Shown here: one piece after another, positions 43,305 to 52,140 of the stretch
Layout of the letters: every line of letters begins with the position of its first letter
Position numbering within the stretch: position 1 is the first letter of the stretch
Assembly (NCBI RefSeq): GCF_041435015.1
Contig: NZ_CP107989.1
Span: forward strand, 8,184,001 to 8,248,000
Length of the DNA stretch: 64,000 nucleotides
Source: Streptomyces canus
GTDB lineage: Bacteria > Actinomycetota > Actinomycetes > Streptomycetales > Streptomycetaceae
Direction of reading: 5' to 3'
The notes under the pieces: generated by a model
Told to the model about the DNA's origin: nothing
The model's database searches: none
Seen by the model: only the letters and a program-made list of their open reading frames with translations
Position numbers and translations under genes: made by a program

Positions 43305-44564
43305 ATGGGGCGTCTGTCGCGCCGGGCCTTCGCGCTGGCCGCGCTGTCGACCATGACCTCGGCCTCGGGAGCGGCGGCGGCACCGCGGCATCCGAGACGG
43401 GCTGTGACCGGGATGCGGGGCGTGTGGCTCGCCACCGTGTCCAACCGGGACTGGCCGTCGAAGCCGGGGCTGACCGCCGCACAGCAGCGCGCGGAGCTGA
43501 TCGCCCACCTCGACCGGGCGGCGGCGGACCGCCTGAACGCGGTGATGTTCCAGGTACGGCCCACCGCCGATGCCCTGTGGCCCTCGCCGTACGAGCCCTG
43601 GTCGCAGTACCTCACCGGGACCCAGGGCAGGAACCCCGGCTGGGACCCGCTCGGCACGGCCGTGGCCGAGGCGCACCGGCGGGGCCTGCAACTGCACGCC
43701 TGGTGCAACCCGTACCGCATCGCCAACCACGGCGACCCGACCCGGCTGGTCTCCTCCCACCCCGCCCGCCGGCACCCGGACTGGGTGGTGACGTACGGCG
43801 GGAAGCTCTACTACAACCCCGGGCTGCCCGAGGTCCGCGCCTTCGTCCAGGACGCCATCCTCGACGCGGTGCGCAAGTACCCGGTGGACGCGGTCCACTT
43901 CGACGACTATTTCTACCCGTATCCGGTGGCGGGCCAGACCTTCGACGACGACGCGGCCTACGACGCGTACGGCGGCGCCTTCGCGAACCGGGCCGACTGG
44001 CGGCGGGACAACATCGACAAGCTGGTCCTGGAGACCGCGGCCCGCATCAAGCGGATCCGGCCCACCGCACAGTTCGGCATCAGCCCCTTCGGGGTGTGGC
44101 GCAACGCCGCCACCGACCCGCTCGGCTCGGACACGCGCGCGGGTGTGCAGTCGTACGACGACAACTTCGCGGACACCCGCAAGTGGGTGCGCGAGGGCTG
44201 GATCGACTACCTCGTGCCGCAGCTCTACTGGAACATCGGCTTCGCCGCCGCCGACTACGCGAAGCTCGTGCCCTGGTGGGCGAAGCAGGCGCAGGGGAGC
44301 AGGACCAAGCTGTACCTGGGCGAGGCCCTCTACAAGGCCGGGGATCCGGCGCAGCCCACTGCCTGGCAGGACCCCGCGGAACTGTCCCGGCACCTCACGC
44401 TCGCGCGCGACTACAAGCAGGTGCGCGGACATGTCTTCTTCGCCGCGCGGGAGGTCACCTCCGACCCGATCGGGGCGATGGCGCGGGTGGTCGCCGACCA
44501 CTACCAGGTGCCGGCGGTTCCCCCGCGCCGTATCACCGGCCGGTCTGCTGGAGCCGGTGCCTGA
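43305..44564 (+). CDS. Secreted GHL10-type glycoside hydrolase-like protein
   Basis: A 419-residue exported protein with an Arg-rich signal peptide carrying a Tat-like RLSRRAFALAAL and a cleavage site near SGAAAAP. The GHL10 (DUF187) beta/alpha barrel begins with RGVWLATVSNRDWPSK and contains the family's VMFQVRPTADALWPS, LHAWCNPYR, VDAVHFDDYFYPYP and PFGVWRN. The Asp pair of HFDDYFY is a likely catalytic site. Activity is thought to be on cell-wall or extracellular glycans. ATG at 43305 has GGGGGAG 7 nt upstream. Its 3' end overlaps the convergent DUF1918 gene by 32 nt. Confidence 0.88.
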   Translation: MGRLSRRAFALAALSTMTSASGAAAAPRHPRRAVTGMRGVWLATVSNRDWPSKPGLTAAQQRAELIAHLDRAAADRLNAVMFQVRPTADALWPSPYEPWSQYLTGTQGRNPGWDPLGTAVAEAHRRGLQLHAWCNPYRIANHGDPTRLVSSHPARRHPDWVVTYGGKLYYNPGLPEVRAFVQDAILDAVRKYPVDAVHFDDYFYPYPVAGQTFDDDAAYDAYGGAFANRADWRRDNIDKLVLETAARIKRIRPTAQFGISPFGVWRNAATDPLGSDTRAGVQSYDDNFADTRKWVREGWIDYLVPQLYWNIGFAAADYAKLVPWWAKQAQGSRTKLYLGEALYKAGDPAQPTAWQDPAELSRHLTLARDYKQVRGHVFFAAREVTSDPIGAMARVVADHYQVPAVPPRRITGRSAGAGA

Positions 44565-44733
44565 TCTCGGTGTCGGGGCCGGGTGAGCACACGCCCTCGT
44601 GCCCGTCCTCGAAGCGGACGCGGTACGGGGGGTTGCCCTCCTGACCCATCACTTCGACGATCTCGCCGATCTTGTCCTGCTGTCCGACCACCCTGCCGTG
44701 CTGGACAAGCTGGTCGCCCACGGTTGCACGCAT
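44533..44733 (-). CDS. DUF1918 small protein
   Basis: A 66-residue protein built as one SH3-like barrel typical of DUF1918: ATVGDQLVQHGRVVGQQDKIGEIVEV, then PPYRVRFEDGHEGVCSPGPD. The function is unknown. ATG at 44733 has GAGGAGG about 10 nt upstream. It overlaps the end of the convergent secreted hydrolase gene. Confidence 0.85.
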   Translation of the reverse strand: MRATVGDQLVQHGRVVGQQDKIGEIVEVMGQEGNPPYRVRFEDGHEGVCSPGPDTEIRHRLQQTGR

Positions 44734-44826
44734 CGTCTGGGGCCTCCTCACCAAGTGCGGGAGCAGCGGTCCGTGGCCCCGATTTTACGGCGCGGGGACG
44801 CGGTTGGACCGGCGCGTGCGCGCCGT

Positions 44827-45738
44827 TCAGCCCCGCGCCCGCTGGGTGACGGCGATGCACACGAGCACCGCCGCGGCCGTCAGCGGGGCGGCCACCGTCA
44901 GGTGCTCGCCGAGCAGCAGCACCGACCACACCAGTGTGAGCAGGGGCTGGGCCAACTGCAACTGGCTGGCCTTGGGGATCCCGATCGCGGCCATGCCCCG
45001 GTACCAGACGACCAGGCCGAGGAACTGCGAGCCCGCCGCCACCCACAGCAGCCCGGCGACGCTGTGCGCGGTGAGGTGCACCGGCTCGTACGACAGCGCG
45101 AGCGCCGCCGCGGGCACGCCGATCGGCAGGCACAGCACCAGCGCCCAGGCGATGACCTGCCAGCCGGGCATGACCCGGGCCAGCCTCCCGCCCTCGGTGT
45201 AGCCGGCGGCGCACACCAGGAGCGCGGCGAAGAGATACAGGTCGGCGGTGGTCAGGGCGCCCCCGCTCTGCTGCACCGTGAAGGCGACCACCGCGGCCGC
45301 GCCCGCCAGGGCGGCCGTCCAGAAGGTGCGCGAAGGGCGTGTGCCCATGCGCAGGGCCGACAGCAGCGCGGTCGTCAGGGGGAGCAGACCCACGACGACG
45401 GCGGCGTGCGCGGTGGTCGACGTCTGCAGGGCGAGCGTGGTCAGCAGCGGGAAGCCGACCACCACCCCGGCGGCGACGACCACGAGCCCCGGCCAGTCCC
45501 GGCGGCTCGGCACCGGGACCCGCAGCGCCGCCAGACAGCCCGCGGCGATGAGGGCCGCGAGGACGCTGCGCACGGCGACGAGGGACCAGGGCCCGAAGCC
45601 TTCGAGGCCCCATGCCGTGGCGGGGAAGGTGAGGGAGAAGGCGGCGACGCCGAGGGCGGCCTGGAGGGTGCCGAAGCTCTTGGTGGGAGCGGGGACCGCT
45701 ATCCCAGTCGGTGCGATAGCGCTACTCTGTACTCTCAT
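44827..45738 (-). CDS. EamA/DMT-family exporter
   Basis: A 303-residue drug/metabolite transporter with about ten transmembrane helices and two EamA repeats (about 20-145 and 160-295); RSVLAALIAAGCLAAL and ASQLQLAQPLLTLVWSVLLLGE are typical. The start is uncertain: the ATG at 45738 overlaps, on the opposite strand, the ATG of the divergent MocR regulator, so both messages would be almost leaderless. A MocR gene beside a DMT exporter is a common pairing, and regulation by it is likely. The substrate is unknown. Confidence 0.82.
   Translation of the reverse strand: MRVQSSAIAPTGIAVPAPTKSFGTLQAALGVAAFSLTFPATAWGLEGFGPWSLVAVRSVLAALIAAGCLAALRVPVPSRRDWPGLVVVAAGVVVGFPLLTTLALQTSTTAHAAVVVGLLPLTTALLSALRMGTRPSRTFWTAALAGAAAVVAFTVQQSGGALTTADLYLFAALLVCAAGYTEGGRLARVMPGWQVIAWALVLCLPIGVPAAALALSYEPVHLTAHSVAGLLWVAAGSQFLGLVVWYRGMAAIGIPKASQLQLAQPLLTLVWSVLLLGEHLTVAAPLTAAAVLVCIAVTQRARG
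45697..45721. promoter_or_regulatory. Inverted repeat between MocR regulator and exporter
   Basis: CGCTATC-N11-GATAGCG (45697-45721) is a perfect 7-bp inverted repeat located within the first codons of the exporter gene as annotated. It lies just upstream of TACTCT (45723-45728), a -10-like element 8 nt before the mocR ATG. It is a candidate MocR operator. Confidence 0.55.
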
Positions 45739-47200
45739 GCAAGAGCGTAGCAGCGTCACCGAGCTGGCAGAACAGCTGCGGCGAGAGCTCGACCGCTACT
45801 CTCCCGGTGGAAAGCTCCCGTCGAGCCGGTCCCTGGTCGACCGGTTCAGGGTCAGCCCGGTGACCGTCTCGCGTGCCCTCGCCCAGCTCGCCGCCGAGGG
45901 GCTCGTGGTCACCCGGCCGGGCGCGGGTGCCTTCCGGGCGGCGGCGCGCGCCTTGGCCGCTCCGGCCGGGGACACCTCCTGGCAGGAGGTCGCGCTCAGC
46001 GCTGACGGCGCCGCCGACCTCGTACCGCGCTCGGTGGACGCGTCCGGTGTCCTGGTCTCGCTGGCCGCCCCGCCGCCCGGGGTGATCGAGTTCAACGGCG
46101 GCTATCTGCACCCTTGTCTGCAGCCGGAGCGCGCGATGTCCGCGGCCCTGGCCCGCGCCGGCCGCCGCCCCGGAGCCTGGGGCCGACCGCCGACGGAAGG
46201 TCTGCCGGAGCTGCGCGAGTGGTTCGCGCGGAACATCGGCGGCGCCGTCACGGCCGCGGAGGTGCTGATCACCGCGGGCGGCCAGTCGGCGCTCACGACG
46301 GCGTTGCGCGCGCTGGCCCCACCCGGCGCTCCCGTGCTCGTCGAGTCGCCCACCTATCCCGGCATGCTGGCGATCGCGCGTGCCGCCGGCCTTCGCCCCG
46401 TCCCCGTCCCGGTGGACGCGGACGGCGTGAAACCGGCCCTGCTCGCCGACGCCTTCCGGGCGACCGGCGCCCGGGTGTTCGTCTGCCAGCCGCTGTTCCA
46501 GAACCCGACCGGCGCGGTGCTGGCCCCCGAGCGCCGGGGCGAGGTTCTGCGCATCGCCCGCGAGGCCGGCGCCTTCGTCGTCGAGGACGATTTCGTACGA
46601 CGGCTCGTGCACGAGGACGCCGGCCCGCTGCCGCGTCCGCTGGCCGCCGACGATCCCGACGGCGTCGTCGTCCATGTCGGCTCCCTGACCAAGGCGACCT
46701 CGCCCAGCTTCCGGGTGAGCGCGCTCGCCGCACGCGGCCCGGTACTGGAGCGGCTCCGCGCGATCCAGATCGTCGACACCTTCTTCGTCCCCCGCCCGCT
46801 CCAAGAGGCGACCTTGGAACTCGTCGGCTCCCCGGCCTGGCCCCGTCATCTGCGCACGATCTCGGCGGAGTTGAAGGCCCGCCGGGACGCCATGACCGCC
46901 GCCCTCCGTCTCGGACTGCCCGAACTCGCCCTCCCGCACATCCCGTCGGGCGGCTACCACCTCTGGCTCCGCCTCCCGGAGGGCACGGACGAGACCGCCC
47001 TGACCGCCGCGGCCCTGCGCGCGGGCGTCGCGATCACCCCCGGCCGCCCGTACTTCAGCGCGGAACCCCCGGCGGGCCATGTCAGGTTGAGCTTTGCGGC
47101 GGTGGCCGGGGTGGGGGAGATCGCGGAAGGGGTACGGCGCCTCCGCACGGCCTGTGACGAGGTACTCCCGGCGAAAAACGTTCGACTCCGCCGTCCGTGA
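45737..47200 (+). CDS. MocR-family regulator (GntR-aminotransferase fusion)
   Basis: A 487-residue MocR/PdxR-type regulator. An N-terminal GntR winged helix (about 1-75; LPSSRSLVDRFRVSPVTVSRAL) is joined to a fold-type I aminotransferase-like domain (about 120-480). The PLP lysine is in HVGSLTKATSPSFRVS and FQNPTGAVL lies in the active-site region. Such proteins sense PLP or an amino compound. ATG at 45737 seems leaderless. It is divergent from a DMT exporter and coupled by GTGA to an acetyltransferase. Confidence 0.9.
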   Translation: MQERSSVTELAEQLRRELDRYSPGGKLPSSRSLVDRFRVSPVTVSRALAQLAAEGLVVTRPGAGAFRAAARALAAPAGDTSWQEVALSADGAADLVPRSVDASGVLVSLAAPPPGVIEFNGGYLHPCLQPERAMSAALARAGRRPGAWGRPPTEGLPELREWFARNIGGAVTAAEVLITAGGQSALTTALRALAPPGAPVLVESPTYPGMLAIARAAGLRPVPVPVDADGVKPALLADAFRATGARVFVCQPLFQNPTGAVLAPERRGEVLRIAREAGAFVVEDDFVRRLVHEDAGPLPRPLAADDPDGVVVHVGSLTKATSPSFRVSALAARGPVLERLRAIQIVDTFFVPRPLQEATLELVGSPAWPRHLRTISAELKARRDAMTAALRLGLPELALPHIPSGGYHLWLRLPEGTDETALTAAALRAGVAITPGRPYFSAEPPAGHVRLSFAAVAGVGEIAEGVRRLRTACDEVLPAKNVRLRRP

Positions 47201-47658
47201 CTGCCAACGTCACGCCCATGACCGACACCCCGCCCCTCGCCGAGGGCTACGAGATCTCCACCGACCCCGACCGCATCGATGCCGGGCGGGTGCACCACTG
47301 GCTGTCGACCGACGCCTACTGGGCGATCGGCCGACCTCGGGAGAAGCAGGACCGGGCGATCGCCGGGTCGCTCAACTTCGGGGTGTACGCGGTGGAATCG
47401 GGGGATCAGGTGGCTTATGCCCGCGTGATCACCGACCTGGCCAGTTTCGCCTGGCTGTGCGACGTGTACGTGGACCGGTCCGTGCGGGGCGAGGGGATCG
47501 GTACGGCGTTGGTCGGTGCCGTGCGCGAGCACCTGCGACCCTACGGCCTCAAACGCATCCTGCTCGCCACCCACGACGCCCACGGGGTGTACGAGAAGCT
47601 CGGGTTCGCACCGCTCGTCACGCCGGCTCACTGGATGGCGCTCGTCTTCGGGCAGTGA
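47197..47658 (+). CDS. GNAT acetyltransferase
   Basis: A 153-residue GNAT-fold acetyltransferase. The acetyl-CoA loop RSVRGEGIGTALV lies at about residue 93, followed by the C-terminal ILLATHDAHGVYEKLGFAPL motif. The start is uncertain: GTG at 47197 overlaps the mocR stop, and an ATG at 47218 would remove 7 residues; neither has a strong ribosome site. Cotranscription with mocR suggests a common response. The substrate is unknown. Confidence 0.85.
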   Translation: MTANVTPMTDTPPLAEGYEISTDPDRIDAGRVHHWLSTDAYWAIGRPREKQDRAIAGSLNFGVYAVESGDQVAYARVITDLASFAWLCDVYVDRSVRGEGIGTALVGAVREHLRPYGLKRILLATHDAHGVYEKLGFAPLVTPAHWMALVFGQ

Positions 47659-47731
47659 ACCCCGGCGCACCCTGGGTAACTCCCCGGTAACGCCTCTTGA
47701 CCTGCGCACTTTCACGGCTCACGATCGCCGC

Positions 47732-48325
47732 ATGCAACTTCGGGTCACGTTCGTCGCCGCCGCGCGCAGCTCCTCGCTGCTCGCCGAGCGGTTCGAGGAC
47801 GACCGTCCGCTCGACCAGGCCGGGTGGGACGAGGTGCTGGGCGTGGCGCACGATCTGCTGCCGCTCGCGGCCGCCGAGCTGCGGTACTGCTCGCCCACTC
47901 CGCGCAGCCGTGCCACCGGGGACGCCCTCGGTTACTCCCCGCTGGTCCAACTCGCTCTGCGTGACTGTGACATGGGGCGCTGGCGCGGGCTGACCCTGGG
48001 CGAGGCGATGGCCCGCGAGCCGGAGTCCGTGGACGCCTGGCTCGCCGACCCGAGGGCGACCCCGCACGGCGGCGAGTCACTGCTCGACTTCATCACCCGC
48101 GTCGGGGGCTGGCTCGACACCCGGCCCGTCGGCGACGGCGGCCGTATCGTGGCCGTCGCCGAACCGGCCGTGATCCGCGCCGCCCTGGTCTACGCGCTGA
48201 AGGCCCCGCCGTCGACCTACTGGAACATCGACGTACGTCCGCTGTCGGCGACCACCGTGACCGGCAGGGCCGGCCGCTGGAACCTCCGTTTCGAGGGCGC
48301 CCCGGCTCAGCCTGCGCGGACATAG
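47732..48325 (+). CDS. Degenerate histidine-phosphatase-fold protein
   Basis: A 197-residue protein with the overall pattern of the phosphoglycerate-mutase/histidine-phosphatase family: LRYCSPTPRSRATGDALG, LRDCDMGRWRGLT, TPHGGESLLDF and VGGWLD. The catalytic RHG is missing; the expected place reads TFVAAARSSSL, and the second His of the family is Glu in VAVAEPAVIRAAL. The enzyme is probably inactive as a phosphatase or has another role. ATG at 47732 follows no clear ribosome site. It lies 73 nt after the GNAT gene. Confidence 0.78.
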   Translation: MQLRVTFVAAARSSSLLAERFEDDRPLDQAGWDEVLGVAHDLLPLAAAELRYCSPTPRSRATGDALGYSPLVQLALRDCDMGRWRGLTLGEAMAREPESVDAWLADPRATPHGGESLLDFITRVGGWLDTRPVGDGGRIVAVAEPAVIRAALVYALKAPPSTYWNIDVRPLSATTVTGRAGRWNLRFEGAPAQPART

Positions 48326-48438
48326 CCAGGGGCTTGGCGTGGTAGTCCGCCGGCCGTCGTGTGCGGGTGGCCGCCGGGCGGTCCCGTGCGGTGAGTCGTC
48401 GGCCGCCTTGTGGCGGCGCGGCCGGTGGTCTCGCGCGG

Positions 48439-48936
48439 TCAGTGGTCGGGCATGCCGCCCGCGTGGCCGCCGGCGGGCTCGCGTGTGTAGTCGGTCGTCA
48501 GGACCAGGTCCTTTGCCGGGCCGCCGACCCGCCACACCGTGCGCCAGTGGTCCACGTCCAGGACGCTGAACTCGCCGCGGTAGAGGTCCGCAGCGCAGGG
48601 GTGGTCGGCGACATGGTGGCCGGACGTCAGATCCAGGTCGTGGAAGGGGCGCCCGTCGGAGAAGCGGACGTCGGCCGTGCCCGGTGTCCTGCCCGGCAGG
48701 AAGCGGAGCGTCCGTTCCGCGGGGCGCGGGACGCCCTGCCAGACGAAGACGCCCGACTCCTGGGACAGCAGTCCACCGCCTTCGGACAGACGGCCGCCCT
48801 CTTCCGGTCGGCCGAAAGCGGTCGTACCGGAGAACTCCCCTTCGTCTCCGCTCGCCAGATCCCGCACGGTTCGCTCGGTCCGCCAGGTCCCGGCCAGATA
48901 CGCCAGCACATCCGCCACTGGCCAGAACCCGCTCAT
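48439..48936 (-). CDS. DUF6314-type lipocalin-like protein
   Basis: A 165-residue beta-rich protein resembling the DUF6314 family: LAYLAGTWRTERTVRD, SGTTAFGRP, WQGVPRPAERTLRF, GRPFHDLDL and HHVADHPCAADLYRGEF, ending in ILTTDYTR-type sequence. It is probably a lipocalin-like ligand binder; the ligand is unknown. ATG at 48936 follows GAGGGACGG. It is divergent from the arabinofuranosidase gene. Confidence 0.7.
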   Translation of the reverse strand: MSGFWPVADVLAYLAGTWRTERTVRDLASGDEGEFSGTTAFGRPEEGGRLSEGGGLLSQESGVFVWQGVPRPAERTLRFLPGRTPGTADVRFSDGRPFHDLDLTSGHHVADHPCAADLYRGEFSVLDVDHWRTVWRVGGPAKDLVLTTDYTREPAGGHAGGMPDH

Positions 48937-49035
48937 CCGTCCCTCACTTCCGACACTTTCGGTCCCGCGCGACCCGTTGACGCTCCCCGGCACCCTCCCT
49001 ATCTTGCCGTTCGAAGTGCTGATCATCGTTTGGTA

Positions 49036-49054
49036 TTTCGAACGTCACTTTCGA
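49036..49054 (+). promoter_or_regulatory. Repeated TTTCGA elements before the arabinofuranosidase
   Basis: TTTCGA occurs at 49036-49041 and 49049-49054, with a related GTTCGAAG near 49007, all within 70 nt of the start. Spacing of 13 bp suggests a same-face operator. The regulator is not identified. Confidence 0.35.
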
Positions 49055-49074
49055 CAAAGAGCCGCGGAGTATTC

Positions 49075-51552
49075 ATGTCACGCACCCGCTGGAGACTCGG
49101 TCTCGGCGCCACCGCCTTCCTGGTGGCCGCCGGTCTGGTCCCCGCCCCCGCCCATGCCGAGGACGTCACCGACTACGCGATCACGGTCGACCGGGCCGCC
49201 CGGGGCGCGAAGATCGACGACACGATGTACGGCGTCTTCTTCGAGGACATCAACCGGGCCGCCGACGGCGGTCTGTACGCCGAGCTCGTGCAGAACCGGT
49301 CCTTCGAGTACTCCACCGCCGACAACTCCTCGTACACCCCGCTGACCTCGTGGACGGTCTCGGGCGCCGGCCAGGTGGTGAACGACGAGGGGCGGCTGGG
49401 CGAGCGCAACCGCAACTACCTCTCCCTGGGCGCCGGTTCGTCCGTCACCAACGCCGGATACAACACCGGCATCCATGTGGAAGAGGGCAAGAAATACGAC
49501 TTCTCGGTATGGGCCCGCGCGGACGCCGGTACGGCCCTCACGGTCTCCTTGCAGGACGCCGACGGGACGCTCGCCATCGCCCGCAGGGCGACCGTGACGA
49601 AGAGCGGCTGGGCCCGGTACAAGGCCACCTTCACCGCGACCCGGACCAGCTCCGGCGGTCGCCTCACCGTGGCCTCCTCCGCCGCGGCCGCCCTCGACAT
49701 GGTGTCCCTCTTCCCGCGCGACACCTATCGCGGTGAACCCAACGGGCTGCGCAAGGACCTGGCCGAGAAGATCGCAGCCCTGCACCCGGGCTTCGTGCGC
49801 TTCCCCGGCGGCTGCCTGGTGAACACGGGATCCATGGAGGACTACAGCGCGGCCTCCGGCTGGCAGCGCAAGCGCTCGTACCAGTGGAAGGACACCATCG
49901 GCCCGGTCGAGCAGCGCGCGACCAACTCCAACGTCTGGGGCTACAACCAGAGTTACGGGCTCGGCTACTACGAGTACTTCCGCCTCTCCGAGGACATCGG
50001 CGCCATGCCGCTGCCCGTGGTCCCCGCGCTGGTGACCGGCTGCGGTCAGAACAAGGCCGTCGTCGACGAGGCGTTGCTCAAGCGGCACATCCAGGACACC
50101 CTCGACCTCATCGAGTTCGCCAACGGCCCGGCGAGCTCCACGTGGGGCAAGGTGCGGGCGAAGATGGGCCACGCCAAGCCCTTCCGTCTCACCCACATCG
50201 AGGTCGGCAACGAGGAGAACCTGCCGAACGAGTTCTTCGCCCGGTTCAAGGAGTTTCGCGCCGCCATCCAGGCGAAGTACCCCGACATCCAGGTCATCTC
50301 CAACTCCGGCCCGGACGACTCGGGTACGACCTTCGACACGGCCTGGCAGCTCAACAAGGACGCCAAGGTCGACATGGTCGACGAGCACTACTACAACAGC
50401 CCGCAGTGGTTCCTGCAGAACAACGACCGCTACGACTCCTACGACCGCGGCGGCCCGAAGGTCTTCCTCGGCGAGTACGCCTCCCAGGGCAACACCTTCA
50501 AGAACGCCCTCACCGAGGCGGCGTTCATGACCGGCCTGGAGCGCAACGCCGACGTCGTCAAACTCGCCTCCTACGCCCCGCTGTTCGCCAACGAGGACTA
50601 CGTCCAGTGGCGCCCGGACCTGATCTGGTTCAACAACCACGCCTCCTGGAACTCCGCCAACTACGAGGTCCAGAAGCTGTTCATGACCAACGTCGGCGAC
50701 CGCGTGGTGCCCTCGACGGCCACCGGCACGCCCTCGCTGCTCGCCCCGATCACCGGAGCCGTGGGCCTCTCGACGTGGGCGACGACGGCGGCGTACGACG
50801 ATGTGCGGGTCACCGGCGCCGACGGGAACACCCTGCTCACCGACGACTTCAGCGGTGGTGCCTCGCAGTGGACCCACACCGGCGGCGGCAGCTGGAGCGT
50901 CCAGGACGGGCAGTACGTGCAGACGGACGTGACCGCCGAGAACACCATGGTCTCGGCGGGTGACCCGTCCTGGCACGACTACGACCTGAAGGCGAAGGCC
51001 ACCAAGAAGGCCGGCAAGGAGGGCTTCCTCGTCGCCTTCGGCGTCAAGGACACCGGTAACTACTACTGGTGGAACATCGGTGGCTGGAACAACACCCAGA
51101 CCGCCGTCGAACAGGCCGTGGACGGCGGCAAGTCGACGCTGATCTCCAAGGCCGGATCGGTCGAGACCGGCCGTGCCTACGACATCGACGTCAAGGTGCG
51201 CGGCCGTCAGGTGACCCTCTACCTCGACGGACAGGAGTGGGGCAGCTTCACCGACGACAAGCCGGCCGAGCCGTTCCGCCAGGTGGTCACCAGGGACCAG
51301 AAGACCGGTGACCTGATCGTCAAGGTCGTCAACGCCCAGAACGCGGCGGCCCGCACGGCGATCGACCTGGGTGGTGCGAAGGTCGCGTCCAGGGCCCGGG
51401 TGACCACGCTGGCGGCCGGCCCGGACGCCGTGAACAGTGAGACGTCGACCGCGGTCGCCCCGGTGAAGTCCACCTTCGACGGGGTCGCCGGGAAGTTCTC
51501 GTACACCTTCCCGGCGAACTCGATCACCTTCCTGAGGATCAGGCAGAGGTAG
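49075..51552 (+). CDS. Secreted alpha-L-arabinofuranosidase (GH51)
   Basis: An 825-residue exported enzyme that removes arabinose side chains from plant polysaccharides. It has a signal peptide (1 to about 30, AHAED junction), then the GH51 N-terminal segment (GVFFEDINRAADGGLYAELVQNRSFEY), a CBM4/9-like beta domain (about 90-220), the catalytic barrel with acid/base Glu in HIEVGNEEN and nucleophile Glu in VFLGEYAS, an inserted jelly-roll (about 575-750, LLTDDFSGG to TLYLDGQEW) and the C-terminal beta domain. ATG at 49075 has GGAG 7 nt upstream. TTTCGA repeats precede it. Confidence 0.93.
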   Translation: MSRTRWRLGLGATAFLVAAGLVPAPAHAEDVTDYAITVDRAARGAKIDDTMYGVFFEDINRAADGGLYAELVQNRSFEYSTADNSSYTPLTSWTVSGAGQVVNDEGRLGERNRNYLSLGAGSSVTNAGYNTGIHVEEGKKYDFSVWARADAGTALTVSLQDADGTLAIARRATVTKSGWARYKATFTATRTSSGGRLTVASSAAAALDMVSLFPRDTYRGEPNGLRKDLAEKIAALHPGFVRFPGGCLVNTGSMEDYSAASGWQRKRSYQWKDTIGPVEQRATNSNVWGYNQSYGLGYYEYFRLSEDIGAMPLPVVPALVTGCGQNKAVVDEALLKRHIQDTLDLIEFANGPASSTWGKVRAKMGHAKPFRLTHIEVGNEENLPNEFFARFKEFRAAIQAKYPDIQVISNSGPDDSGTTFDTAWQLNKDAKVDMVDEHYYNSPQWFLQNNDRYDSYDRGGPKVFLGEYASQGNTFKNALTEAAFMTGLERNADVVKLASYAPLFANEDYVQWRPDLIWFNNHASWNSANYEVQKLFMTNVGDRVVPSTATGTPSLLAPITGAVGLSTWATTAAYDDVRVTGADGNTLLTDDFSGGASQWTHTGGGSWSVQDGQYVQTDVTAENTMVSAGDPSWHDYDLKAKATKKAGKEGFLVAFGVKDTGNYYWWNIGGWNNTQTAVEQAVDGGKSTLISKAGSVETGRAYDIDVKVRGRQVTLYLDGQEWGSFTDDKPAEPFRQVVTRDQKTGDLIVKVVNAQNAAARTAIDLGGAKVASRARVTTLAAGPDAVNSETSTAVAPVKSTFDGVAGKFSYTFPANSITFLRIRQR

Positions 51553-51976
51553 CCGACGGGTCGGCGGGCTGCTGTCCGACGGGCAGCAGCCCCCGCTCGC
51601 CGAACACCTTCTTCGCCACGGCCGTGGCGTTGAGGGCCCTAGGGAACCCGCAGTAGCCGGCCGACTGCAACAGTGCCTCGACGATCTGCTCGGGGGTGAG
51701 GCCCACGTTGAGGGCCGTGTTGATGTGCACCTCCAGCTGGGTCTCGCAGCCGCCGAGCGCGGTGAGCATGCCGAGCGTGACCAACTGGCGGTCACGGGGC
51801 GCGAGTTGTGGCCGCGAGTAGATCTCGCCGAACCCCCAGGCGATGACCTGGTGGCCCATCTCCGGGCTGATGTCGGCGAGTGAGTCGACGACCAGTTGTC
51901 CCACCTCGGGATTGACGCTCCCCAGCATCTCCAGGCCGCGCGCGAAACGCTCCTCGCGGGTGGTGCTCTCGCTCAT
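51539..51976 (-). CDS. Carboxymuconolactone decarboxylase family protein
   Basis: A 145-residue helical protein of the CMD family. The conserved core is FGEIYSRPQLAPRDRQLVTLGML, followed by ALGGCETQLEVHINTALNVGLTPEQIVEALLQ and CGFPRALNA. There is no CxxC pair, so it is not of the AhpD peroxidase type; gamma-carboxymuconolactone decarboxylase or a related activity is likelier. ATG at 51976 follows GAGGGAGC. It converges on the GH51 gene with 14 nt overlap and is divergent from the YfhO-like gene. Confidence 0.88.
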   Translation of the reverse strand: MSESTTREERFARGLEMLGSVNPEVGQLVVDSLADISPEMGHQVIAWGFGEIYSRPQLAPRDRQLVTLGMLTALGGCETQLEVHINTALNVGLTPEQIVEALLQSAGYCGFPRALNATAVAKKVFGERGLLPVGQQPADPSATSA

Positions 51977-52140
51977 GTCAGCTCCCTCTGCTCGTACGGT
52001 CCCCTCGGCCACCGTCGCCTCCGGGTCGTACGGAATTCACTGCACCGCCATCTGCGGTAGGACAACCAACCGTATGCACCCCCGGTCTAAATCGGCGCAG
52101 CAACAACGCACGGGGCGAACGCCCCGGACGGGGGCTTGAA

